Positions 1-9,244 of a stretch of DNA of 64,000 nucleotides are shown here, piece by piece (position 1 is the stretch's first letter; every line of letters starts with the position of its first letter). Where the stretch lies: contig CM033392.1 of assembly GCA_019426215.1 (NCBI GenBank), positions 36,066,814 through 36,130,813 of the forward strand, in the 5' to 3' direction. Position numbers and translations under genes: made by a program. Under the pieces are notes generated by a model that made no database searches, was not told where the DNA came from, and saw nothing but the letters and a program-made list of their open reading frames with translations. Source of the stretch: Buddleja alternifolia (lineage: Eukaryota; Streptophyta; Magnoliopsida; Lamiales; Scrophulariaceae).

Positions 1-644
1 ATGGTGGAGACAAGGAGCTCGTGAAGGTTAGGTAGTATACGTTTTAATTTTACCTTTTGTGATGGCTCATTGGCTCGGGGCCTCTGGTAAAAGTCCATGA
101 TCGAGTGTGATGGTTTTATTTATTTAATCCCATTTATATATCGATGGACATGATTATTAGTAGTATAATTTATGCATGTTCAAATATAATAATTGCGCTA
201 TATAAATTCACTAATATGTAAAGTGATACCAAACTTTTGACAATCCCAATTCTCCCAAATAAATAATATCGAGTTATGTTACATTAAAGGAGTTAATGGA
301 AATAAACTCGGATAATCCACGGGCTTAGAAAATGGCTAGGTTGCAGCTTGGTGAACTATGGGGAAGGGTATTGAAAGATTTATGGGATATATTGATGTGA
401 GACATCACTTCAAATAATTAATGGGCTTAATTAATTGAAGACCTCAATACCCACTGCGGAATCGATGCAAATGATGATTCCCAATTTCAAAAAATACAAT
501 GGGAGCCAAGATATATTTTAAGGTCCTTAGTTTTCTTGGTTAGGTCAATTACAAGTAATCTAATTAAATCTGGCTTATTTATGTAGTTATCTTCTTATTT
601 ATCTCTCTCGAAAATGACAAACCCACTTTTAAAATTACTCGAAA
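1..644. other. Unassigned AT-rich stretch upstream of Copia A gag
   Basis: No open frame with recognisable protein similarity is visible here. By position it should hold the leader, primer-binding site and 5' LTR of the Copia element whose gag starts near 645. I could not find a tRNA-complementary primer-binding site or a clear match to the 3' LTR at 6240, so the 5' end of the element is lost, diverged or outside the window. Confidence 0.5.
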
Positions 645-1390
645 AAATGTTCTAATCGGACCCAACTACATGGAATGGCTCGCGATCTGAAGGAATGCCC
701 TAAGTGAGGAGTCAATTGATAATGTGTTGGAAATTAATCATCCTTTTGTCCCCAAGAGGGATGAGCATGAGAGAGTTCAACTAGCTCATTTTAGCTAGAC
801 ATGTGACAACTATAAAGCTAGAGGATACATCCTAAGCTCGATGTGTAGTGAACTGCAAAGTTCTCACAATGCATTGAGCAATGCAAGGGACATAATTCTT
901 CATCTAGGGGAATTGATTGGAGAGCACGGTAAGACCGTTAGATATTTTATATCAAGAGAGATCTTCAGAGCAAGGATGAGAAAGGAAGAGGATGTGAGAG
1001 ACCATGTTCTCAAGATGATGATCCTAATGGAAAAGTTAAAGTCGTTAAACTTCTATATGGATCTTCATCTTCAAGTTGATCTCATCCTACAGTCGCTCCC
1101 GGACTCTGTCTACTACTTCATCATGAACTTTGATATAAATGATATAGATTGTTCATTAGCTGAGCTAACAAAGAAGCTCGAAATTGAACAATCTTTCATG
1201 AGAACGAAGAGCAAGAGGGATTGCTCTATCTATTTCACAAATGAATCATTTAATGATCAAAAGAATGGAAAAAGAAGAAAGCTAGAAGGAGTATCCAAAG
1301 GAACTCAAAAGAAAGTAGAACATGGTCGCAAGAGTAAGGGGCCTAAGGACACGAACATATGCCTCCGATGCGGTGAGCTTGGCCACTGAA
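645..1390 (+). pseudogene. Copia gag (UBN2-type) remnant with zinc knuckle
   Basis: The longest open piece is 841-1389 and encodes 182 residues typical of plant Copia gag, including the LPDSVYYF-type stretch and a basic Lys-rich C-terminal region. It ends in a CCHC zinc knuckle (CLRCGELGH) that a TGA at 1387-1389 interrupts before the last Cys. Codons upstream to about 645 continue the gag similarity but contain at least two stops. In an active element gag would form the virus-like particle that packages the RNA. Confidence 0.8.
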
Positions 1391-1485
1391 AGAGGAACTA
1401 TCCTAAGTTAGGCAAAGGCGCAAAAGGTATGGAACTTTTTGTTTATGAAACTAATTGTTCTATGATCCTTTTTTTTTCTACTTCA

Positions 1486-2609
1486 TAGATTTTGGACTCA
1501 GGGACTAGTGCTCATGTGTGTTGTATGGATCAAGATCTGGAGAGAAGTAGAAAGCTGAACCGCGAAGAGATGGTGTTCAAAGTAGGCAGCGGCGAAAGCG
1601 TCGCAGCTACTACGATTAGATCTACTTCTTTAATTTTGAATTCTGGACATTTATTATTTTTAAATGATGTTTTAGTGTTGCCCAAGGGTCTTAAGAACAT
1701 TGTTTCCATCCCTATATTGGTTAAGACTGGTTATACATTTCGTTTTTCTGATTTGAATTGCAACATTTATTATGGTAATAAACAAGTTGGCAATGCATCT
1801 TTAGTTAATGGTTTGTATTATTTGAATGTCCAAAATTCTTCTGTTGTGAATGTTATAACACATAAACGTGGTAGGCAAGAAGCTAATCTAAGACTTAAAT
1901 GGCATCTTAGACTAGGCCATGCTGGAGAGCACAAGATCCAGAAAATGGTAAAGTATGGGCTTTTAAGCTCATTGGGATTGGCTCGCTATCCAACATGTGA
2001 ATCTTGTCTCTTAGGCAAGATGGATAGATCTCCCTTCACCGAGACTTTTGAAAGAGCCACTCAAGTCCTAGGATTAGTGCATACCGACGTTTGCGGACCA
2101 TTTGGAGAAATGTCTCATGGAGGTTTCTACAACTTCATCTCTTTCATAGACGGCCACTTAAGATTTGGTCAAGTGTATCTGATGAAGCAAAATCTGAATC
2201 CTTTGAAAGGTTTAAAGAATTCAAAGGTTTAGTAGAAAATCAAACTAGACAAAATATAAAAACTCTACGTTCGGATCGTGGAGGAGAATATATGAGTGCC
2301 GAGTTTGAAAAGTTCCTCAGGCAACAAGGAATAATTTTACAACTAACACCACCAGCAACTCCTCAATTAAATGGAGTAGCCGAGCGTAGAAACTGAATAC
2401 TATTGGACATGGTTCGTTCTATGCTTAGCTACACTGATTTTCCCATTTCATTATGGGGACATGCGCTCCTTACTATTGCTTATATATTGAACAGATGTGC
2501 CTCTAAATCCGTTCCTAAAACTCCACATAAAATATGGAATAATAGGAAACCAAGTTTTAACCACATCAAGATTTGGGGATGTTCTGCATATGTCAAAAAG
2601 ACTAAGTAG
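1486..2609 (+). pseudogene. Copia protease-integrase remnant
   Basis: The piece begins with the aspartic protease motif DSGTSAHV at about 1492. It continues through the GAG pre-integrase zinc region (WHLRLGH, then CESCLLGK near residues 130-170) into the integrase catalytic core with LVHTDVCGP. A frameshift near 2220 moves the core to the frame of 2091-2396 (SDRGGEY, then GVAERRN), a stop follows at 2394-2396, and similarity resumes at 2403-2609 (LWGHALLT, WGCSAYVK). The catalytic acidic residues are recognisable, but the frame is broken at least three times. Confidence 0.85.
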
Positions 2610-2892
2610 AGAAACCGGAGACAAGATCCCTAATGGGATGTTTCATTGGATATCCTGAAGATCCATGGGATTCTTCTTTTACCTACATGATGATCTAAGG
2701 ATCATTGTGGCCCTACAAGCCCACTTCTTTGAGGATGAGTTCATCTTGGAAGGGGGCAAAGGTAGAAAGATTGTTCTAGAAAAATAAAATAAAACTCCCA
2801 CTGAGACATCTGTCCAAGAACTAAGAGCTGACCTAATATTAGCACAACCACTACACAGATCTGGTAAAATACCGCTATAACTTGATAGGTAT

Positions 2893-3840
2893 GTGTATCT
2901 ACTGCAGAGGGAGCTAGAGCTCCACACTGTAGTGGAGGAAGATCATGGAGATGATTCCTCTACCTATGATCAAGCGATGGTGGATTTTGATGCTTCAAGA
3001 TGGCAAGAAGCAATAGAAATAGAGATGGATTCTATGCAATCGAACCAAGTCTGGACCTTGGTAGATCATCCTAAAGGAATTATACCTATAAGGTGCTAAT
3101 TGATCTACAAAAGAAAGATTGGTAGTGATGGCAAGGTTGACACCTATAATGTCAGGCTTGTAGAGAAAGGCTACTGTCAAAAAGAAGGAATTGACTATTA
3201 GGAGACCTTTTTGCCCATAGCCATGATAAAAATCCATCTGAATACTGTTATCCATAGTTGCATACTTGGACTATGAGATATGGCAGATGGATGTCAATTT
3301 GCTTTCGTAAATGGATTCCTAGAAGAGGACATCTATATGGAACAACCAAAAGGTTTTGTACCCGAGATGAATATCCATAAGGTATGTAAACTTGAGAGGT
3401 CCATATACGGTCTCAAGCAAGCATCTAGAAGCTGGAATCTTCATTTTGATGAAGTAGTAATGGGATATGGCTTCATCAAGAACAAAGATGAACCCTTTGT
3501 CTACAAGAAGACTAGTGGGAGCAAGATCTTATTTTTGAAACTATATGTAGGTGACATTCTTCTTATAGAAAATGACTTGGGAATGCCGACCACTGTCAAG
3601 AAATGGCTTTTGAGTATGTTTTCCATGAAAGACTAGGGAGAAGCAAACGTACATTCTAGGAAATCGTATCTATAGGGATAGAATGATCGGTCTTTCCTAA
3701 GCTTTTTACATACAAAAAGTCCTAAAGAGATTTAGGATGGATAACTCTAAGAAAGATTCCTTCCCATGAGACATAGAGTACACCTATCTAAGTGTATGTC
3801 CTGAAAATGAGGAAGATAGAAAAGAGATGAGTAATGTACC
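2893..3840 (+). pseudogene. Copia reverse transcriptase remnant, 5' part
   Basis: Frames at 2893-3099 (RWQEAIEIEMDSM, VWTLVDHPKGI) and 3280-3636 (SIYGLKQASRSWN) match the Copia RT. The catalytic box reads YVGD at about 3544-3555 where the family has YVDD, so a metal-binding Asp is replaced by Gly. In-frame stops lie between the pieces (for example near 3099 and 3200). After 3636 the sequence is frameshifted but can still be followed to 3840, where the solo LTR cuts in. Confidence 0.85.
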
Positions 3841-5519
3841 TGTTAGGAATGTGCCCTCATATGCCAATGAGGAATTAGATTAAGTGGGGCACTTAGTTGT
3901 ATTATACACCGAATCATAAATATAGAAAGGCGTTATCTTTTGTTCATGTAAACCTTCATGGCATTCATAAGTAATGAACAAATAATTAGTCCATATGTCT
4001 CAAGGCAAGTATTCCACTCCTTATGGGATGAGTAGAAGGGCACTGGAAGGGCTTGGTACTTGAACACTCAAAAGGGTTCGCAAGTCAAAGAATATTAATT
4101 GGGCATTAAGATTCGAATAGACTTGTATGACACATGCTCTGACAAACAGTGCCAGTCGAACACTATGGGATAGTGGGAGTTTGTGTCATAGATACATTAA
4201 TGGAATTAATGTATTCTAACACAGCTCGCAGTAATCTGATCACATGGGTGTTTACTCAGTGACTGCCAATGATTGGATTACTGACTATGATAGTATGCGT
4301 GAGCCTTTGACTTAAGGATTCACTATCACGATGTGCTTGTGACGTTGGATCTGTTACTAGAGTAGTTAGGCCCAATTCACCCGTTGGTGGGGCCGACCTC
4401 GAAGTGCGATCTCAATGGGCAAGTAGCAGTTGTGAAGTGATTGCCAAGAAGGGATTCACTATCTCGAAAGTAAACGAGCAGATACCCTATGCGATCATAG
4501 GTAACTAAAATTGAAAGTCTTTGGCCAAAGCAATAGAACTGACTTGTGTGGGACACAGAGGGCAGTTATATCATTTCATGTTAATATGATTCGTAGCATA
4601 GCATCGAGTTATGTGAGTTTGACATATTCCACGACTCTCACTCGATTGGGGTATATCAGTGAAAGGCTTATACTCATATGGGATTCATAGTCAAGAGGTT
4701 CATAAGGACATAGTCATTTTGTACTTGGTTGGGCTACGATGTGGGGCCATGGGACTGGCTAGGTGTCACCCACATCCTTTGGTATCCTCCCATTACCAAT
4801 CAAGACGAACCTAGAGAGTCGCGCTAACAGGAATGAGCGGGAAATCACTTTGTGTACTTGGAGGGGCATTTTGATAATTTGTCATTAAATAGACAAATGA
4901 ATTGAGTGGACGAATTAATTAGTTGTTTAATTGGATTAAACAATGGAACATTAAATTAATTAATTAGAATATTTATTTTGAATATTTATTTAACTAGGTT
5001 AAATAAATTTGGTTAAAATTAAATATTAATTTAATCACATACATAGTAATTAGATTAAATATGAAATGTAATTAAATTAAAGTGGGCTAAGTTGACTGGG
5101 GCCGACTTAGCCCACTTGGCCGTCCACATGGGCCTATGAGGCGTGTAACCTAGATCCAAGTAGGAGGATTCTATTTAAATCCTCCAACACTTAGACTTAG
5201 GTTAAGAGATTATTAGTTGCCACCAAAATAACACAGTAAAGTAGATAGAAAATTCTCTCTCTCTTCTTCTCTTCTAGCCGCCATTTGGAAATGGAAGAGG
5301 AAGATTTCCGGTAAATTCCGTGCGTGATTATCTAGAGGCTGGAGTCCTGGGGATTGCTGCTGTAGATGGTAGACCAAGAAATGAAACACGCTACAACGAG
5401 GTTATTCACGTTTTTCATATTTCTTATTTTTGTTTACAATCAACGATAGCCCAAATTGATCCATGGCTTCGAGAATCAAAATTTATTCCTCTGCATTTTT
5501 CGTGTATCGATTCCCAACA
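3841..5519 (+). mobile_element. Solo LTR inserted in Copia A
   Basis: The 1,679-bp segment starts TGTTAGGAA and ends TTCCCAACA, a near-perfect short inverted repeat of the TG..CA type. It is flanked by an exact 5-bp duplication, gtacc, at 3836-3840 and 5520-5524. The Copia RT frame on both sides belongs together. It has no coding sequence, PBS or PPT, so it is an LTR left after LTR-LTR recombination. It shares blocks with the LTR at 6240, for example the stretch around ATTCACCCGTTGGTGGGG, so it belongs to a related family. Confidence 0.93.
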
Positions 5520-5524
5520 GTACC

Positions 5525-6224
5525 CTAGGCTTCTGCAGTTGGTAGCCTGATGTATGCAATGTTGTGTATAAGACCTGACAATGCTTGTGCAGTAAGCGTG
5601 GTGAGTCAATTTCAGGCAAACCCGGGAAAGGAACATTGGATAGCTATGAAGAATATTCTAAAGTATCTTAAAAGAACTATTGATATGATTCTCATCTATG
5701 GAGGTGAAGATATGAAGATGCAGGGTTACACTGATGCAGACTTTCAGTCTGATGTGGATGACCAAAAATCCACTTCAGGGTTTGTATTCACGCTTAATAG
5801 TGGAACGATCTCTTGGAAAAGTTCCAAGCAAAGCACAATCGCTGATTCCACCACTGAAGCAGAATATGTGGCTGCCTTTGGAAGTTGTTTAGATGAGGAT
5901 GTTTCTAGGAGAACTTCAAGTGGTTCCTAGTGCAGAGCTCCCATTACCACTTTATTGTGATAATAATGGAGCGATAACACAAGCCAAGGAACCAAGGTCT
6001 CATAATAAGTCCAAACACATTAAGAGAGGATTTCACATCATCAGGCAGATCGTTGGCAAGGGAGATCATTGGCAAAGGAGATCGTTGGCAGTGGAGAAAT
6101 AGCAGTGCATAAAATAACCTCAGCTGACAATGTTGCAGACCCATTCACCAAACCACTACGTCAGGATGTTCTGGACCGACACCTGGAAAGAATAGGTATA
6201 AGATACCACAAAGAGTGGCATTGA
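5525..6224 (+). pseudogene. Copia RT end and RNase H remnant
   Basis: After the solo LTR the element resumes with GSLMYAMLCIRPD and then the Copia RNase H region at 5550-5930 (DADFQSD, STSGFVFTLNSG, SWKSSKQSTIADSTTEAEYVA). A frameshift near 5900 leads into 5893-6102 (LYCDNNGAI, SKHIKRGFHIIR). Three imperfect copies of an 18-bp unit at about 6048-6097 (gatcgttggcaa...) disrupt the frame by slippage duplication. The C-terminal end (DNVADPFTKPL) closes with TGA at 6222-6224. Confidence 0.85.
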
Positions 6225-6228
6225 GTGC

Positions 6229-6239
6229 AAGTGGGAGGT
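6229..6239 (+). promoter_or_regulatory. Polypurine tract of Copia A
   Basis: AAGTGGGAGGT lies directly before the TGTTAGGA that starts the 3' LTR and just after the RNase H stop. This is the usual position and composition of the plus-strand primer of plant Copia elements. Confidence 0.75.
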
Positions 6240-7520
6240 TGTTAGGATTATGTCATTAGATGCCATAGAGGATAGAATGATAGGGCATCTCACTTGTAAT
6301 AAACTTATTCTTGTTTAATAATAAAAGGCATTGTTTTGTTTTTCACTTAAGTCTTATTTGCATCCATAAGTCCATAAGTAGTGTAAAATGTTTTCTCCAT
6401 TTCAGTGCAATCTCTCTACTTCCTATGGGATAGGAAGATTGGCACTAGAGAGATTGATCTTGATTACTTAAACACGTTCGCAAGTGATATGAAATCTTTA
6501 ATGGACAAATAAAGACTTGGAATACTTGTACAATTTGAGCTTTGACATGGGATTGTCAGTCGAACACCAAGTGATGGTGGAAGCTTAAGGTTGTAGACAC
6601 ATCAGTGGAACTGATATGCTCGAACACGACTCACATCGGTTCTGTTATATGGATTTTCACTTAATGACTATCAATGACAGAACTGATTATTCGTAATAGG
6701 TATAAGTGAACCTATGACCTGAAGTATCAGGCTGAAGATACACTTGTGACGTCAAGTTTGTCACTATATTAGTTAGACCTAATTCACCCGTTGGTGGGGT
6801 CGACCTCGAAATGCGGCTTGATGAGCAAGTGGTAGTCTTAGTTGATAACTAATATGGGATTTGTTCTCTCATAAATGAATGAGAAAGTGTCCTATGTGAT
6901 TATAGATAATAGAAATCAAAGTCTTTGCCCAAAGCAATAGAGACAATTGTGTGAGGCACTAAATCGAACTCAATGATCTCGTATTATTATAATTAAAACA
7001 TATGGTCAAGTTCAGTGAGTTTGACATCACCATGACTCTCACTCAACTGGGACACGTGAACGAAAGATTTATACATATATGAAATTTAATATTGGAAGGT
7101 TGTGGAATGATCCATTCATTCAATTTCGTTTGGACTACAAAGTGGGCTACGTGACTGGCTAGGTGTTACCCACTTCCTTTGGATTCCTCTCATTGCCAAA
7201 CGAAATAAACTTAAAGAGTCGCATTAAAGGATTGATAAAGAAAAATAAAAGGAGTTTTTTATTTGGAACTAGGAGATTTAATTTATGGGATAAATTAAAT
7301 GTGATTAATTAATTGCTCATTAGATAAGATAATTAATTATAAAGATAAGATTAATTATTAATTAATTTCTCAAGAAATTAATTAATGAATTAATTTGGTT
7401 ATTTAATTAATTAATTTATTTATTAGATATAATGAATAATTAATTAAATGATAGAGAATTTTTTAAAATAAGAGAAAAGCAGGGTAAAATAAAGAGGGTC
7501 CATTTGGATCTTGTGCTCTC
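6240..7520 (+). repeat. 3' LTR of Copia A, truncated
   Basis: The LTR begins TGTTAGGATTATG immediately after the polypurine tract. It shares several blocks with the solo LTR at 3841-5519 but lacks that LTR's last few hundred bases, because an inverted copy of its own first part starts at about 7521. The right edge is therefore a rearrangement breakpoint, not a normal LTR end. Confidence 0.75.
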
Positions 7521-7867
7521 CGGTGAAAACCAATGTGACAGAATCGATGCGAGTCATCTTCGAACATATCAGTTCCACTGACGTGTCTTCAATCTTAATC
7601 TCCTGTCATCCTATGATACCAGACAGGCACTCCCATGTCGGAGCTAAGATCGTACAAGTATTCGAAGTCTTTATTTGTCTATTAAAGACTTCATATTACT
7701 TGCGAACTTATTTTAGTAATCAAGATCGATCTCTCTAGTGCCAATCTTCCTATCCCATAGGAAGTAGAGGGATCGCACTGAAAACATGGACAAAACGTTT
7801 TACACAACTTATAGATGCAGATAAGAATTAAGTGAAAACTCAATAATGTCTTTTATTTAAGAAGAGT
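7521..7867 (-). repeat. Inverted Copia A LTR fragment, left piece
   Basis: Read on the minus strand, this matches the forward LTR from about 6315 to 6660; for example CATATCAGTTCCACTGA here mirrors the sequence near 6600. The remaining 75 bases of the inverted LTR lie at 25924-25996, beyond the CACTA element. The piece ends with the target duplication agt (7865-7867). Confidence 0.85.
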
Positions 7868-7878
7868 CACTACCACAA

Positions 7879-8172
7879 AAAAGCCCTATTACAGCGTACC
7901 TATGACAGCGATTTTGAAAAACTGCTGTAATAGGGGTACTCGGTTCGGACCTATGACAGCGGTTCAAGCCGAACCGCTGTCATATGATGTCAGAACAAAA
8001 TAAAAAAAAAAGAATGCGACAGCGGTTCGGTCAGAACCGCTGTCACAAAATATACATGTGACAGCGGTTCGGCCGAACCGTTGTCACAAATACACATGTG
8101 ACAGCGGTTCTGGTCGAACCGCTCCCATAAATACACATGTGACAGCGGTTCGGCCGAACCGCTGCCACAGGG
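7879..8172. repeat. CACTA-1 left subterminal repeat array
   Basis: Repeated palindromic units of the form GACAGCGGTTCGGxCGAACCGCTGTC occur at intervals of 40-60 bp. In CACTA transposons such subterminal motifs are the binding sites of the element's DNA-binding protein. That role is inferred from the family; the motif and its palindromic form are seen directly. The right-hand array at 25640-25915 carries the same motif. Confidence 0.85.
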
Positions 8173-8174
8173 AC

Positions 8175-8625
8175 TGGGTTTTCTAAAACCCGCCCCCCCC
8201 CTCTCTCTCTCACTTAATCACACTCTTTCTCTCTCTCTCTCTCAAATCTCTCACCACCACCACCACCACCACTGTACACCTCTCTCTCTCTCTCTCTCTC
8301 TAGCTCTCTCGGTTTCTCTCTCTCTCACTCTCGATCTACTTTTCTCTCTCTCTCGCACCGCCGTCCGCCGCTCATTCCGCCGTCCGCCGCTCATTCCGCC
8401 GTCCACTGCCGTCGCTCCGGTATCTCTCTTTCTCTTTCTAGATATATATATACATATATATGTATATATTCTATATATATATATATATATTTAACTCTTT
8501 ATATATATATATATACACATAGTAGCCGCCGACGCGTCCGACGTCGCCGACGCTGTTGCTGCCGTCGTCGCCCGCCGTCGCCGCCCACCTCCACCGCCGC
8601 TGCCGTGGTCCATTTAGTTTAGGTA
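8175..8625 (+). promoter_or_regulatory. CT-rich and CCG-rich leader of CACTA-1
   Basis: A long CT microsatellite tract (8200-8360) is followed by repeated CCGCCGTC-type sequence (8360-8415 and 8524-8610) around a TA-rich stretch (8440-8520). CACTA-2 (16130-16550) and the small CACTA derivative (41640-41830) have the same arrangement at the same place, between the subterminal repeats and the transposase region. It is probably the promoter-proximal leader of the transposase gene. No TSS can be fixed from sequence. Confidence 0.5.
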
Positions 8626-8635
8626 TTTTCTTTTA

Positions 8636-8640
8636 GATAA

Positions 8641-8671
<31 letters not shown>

Positions 8672-9190
8672 TAGAGTATATATAGATTTAAATATTTGAG
8701 CATGTATATTTGTGTATATGTGGGTGTGTGTGTATATATATTTATGTATATGTGGGTGTATGTATATATATTTGTGTATGTGTGAGTGTATGTATATTTG
8801 TGTATATATGAGTGTATGTATATATATTTGTGTATGTGTGGGTGTATGTATATTTGTGTATATGTGGGTGTATGTATATATATTTGTGTATGTGTGAGTG
8901 TATGTATATTTGTCTATATGTGGGTGTATGTATATATATTTGTGTATGTGTGAGTGTATATATATTTGTGTATATGTGGGTGTATGTATATATGAGTGTA
9001 TGTATATATATTTGTGTATGTGTGAGTGTATTTGTGTGTATATGGGTGTATGTATATATATTTGTGTATGTGTGGGTGTATGTATATTTGTGTATATGTG
9101 GATGTATGTATATATATTTGTGTATGTGTGGGTGTATGTATATAATTGTGTATGTGTGGGTGTATGTATATTTGTGTATATTCTTGAGAT
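8636..9190. repeat. TA/GT minisatellite replacing the transposase N-terminus
   Basis: About 550 bp consist of variable units of roughly 28-70 bp built from TATATTTGTGTATGTGTG and GGGTGTATGTATA. The long open frames in both directions across it only reflect the stop-free repeat and encode Tyr/Val/Cys or His/Thr/Tyr low-complexity strings. In CACTA-2 the equivalent stretch before residue 80 of the transposase is normal coding sequence, so the repeat has replaced the 5' end of the gene here. Confidence 0.9.
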
Positions 9191-9244
9191 TTGCCTATGT
9201 ATTGAAAAATATTTGTGTATATCCGAAGTTTGTTGGTTGCAACC

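Larger units (their letters stand above)
645..7520 (+). mobile_element. Copia A: decayed Ty1/Copia LTR retrotransposon
   Basis: The plus strand shows the Copia order gag, zinc knuckle, protease, integrase, reverse transcriptase, RNase H, then a purine-rich tract and a 3' LTR starting at 6240. Every domain is broken by stops or frameshifts, so the element is dead. It is interrupted by a solo LTR at 3841-5519. The 5' LTR was not identified, and the right end runs into an inverted piece of the same LTR near 7520, so both outer ends are approximate. Confidence 0.85.

Noticed and set aside
8636..9190. Regular repeats that could suggest a CRISPR-like array
   Set aside because: Units vary in length, have no unique spacers, and the genome is a plant.
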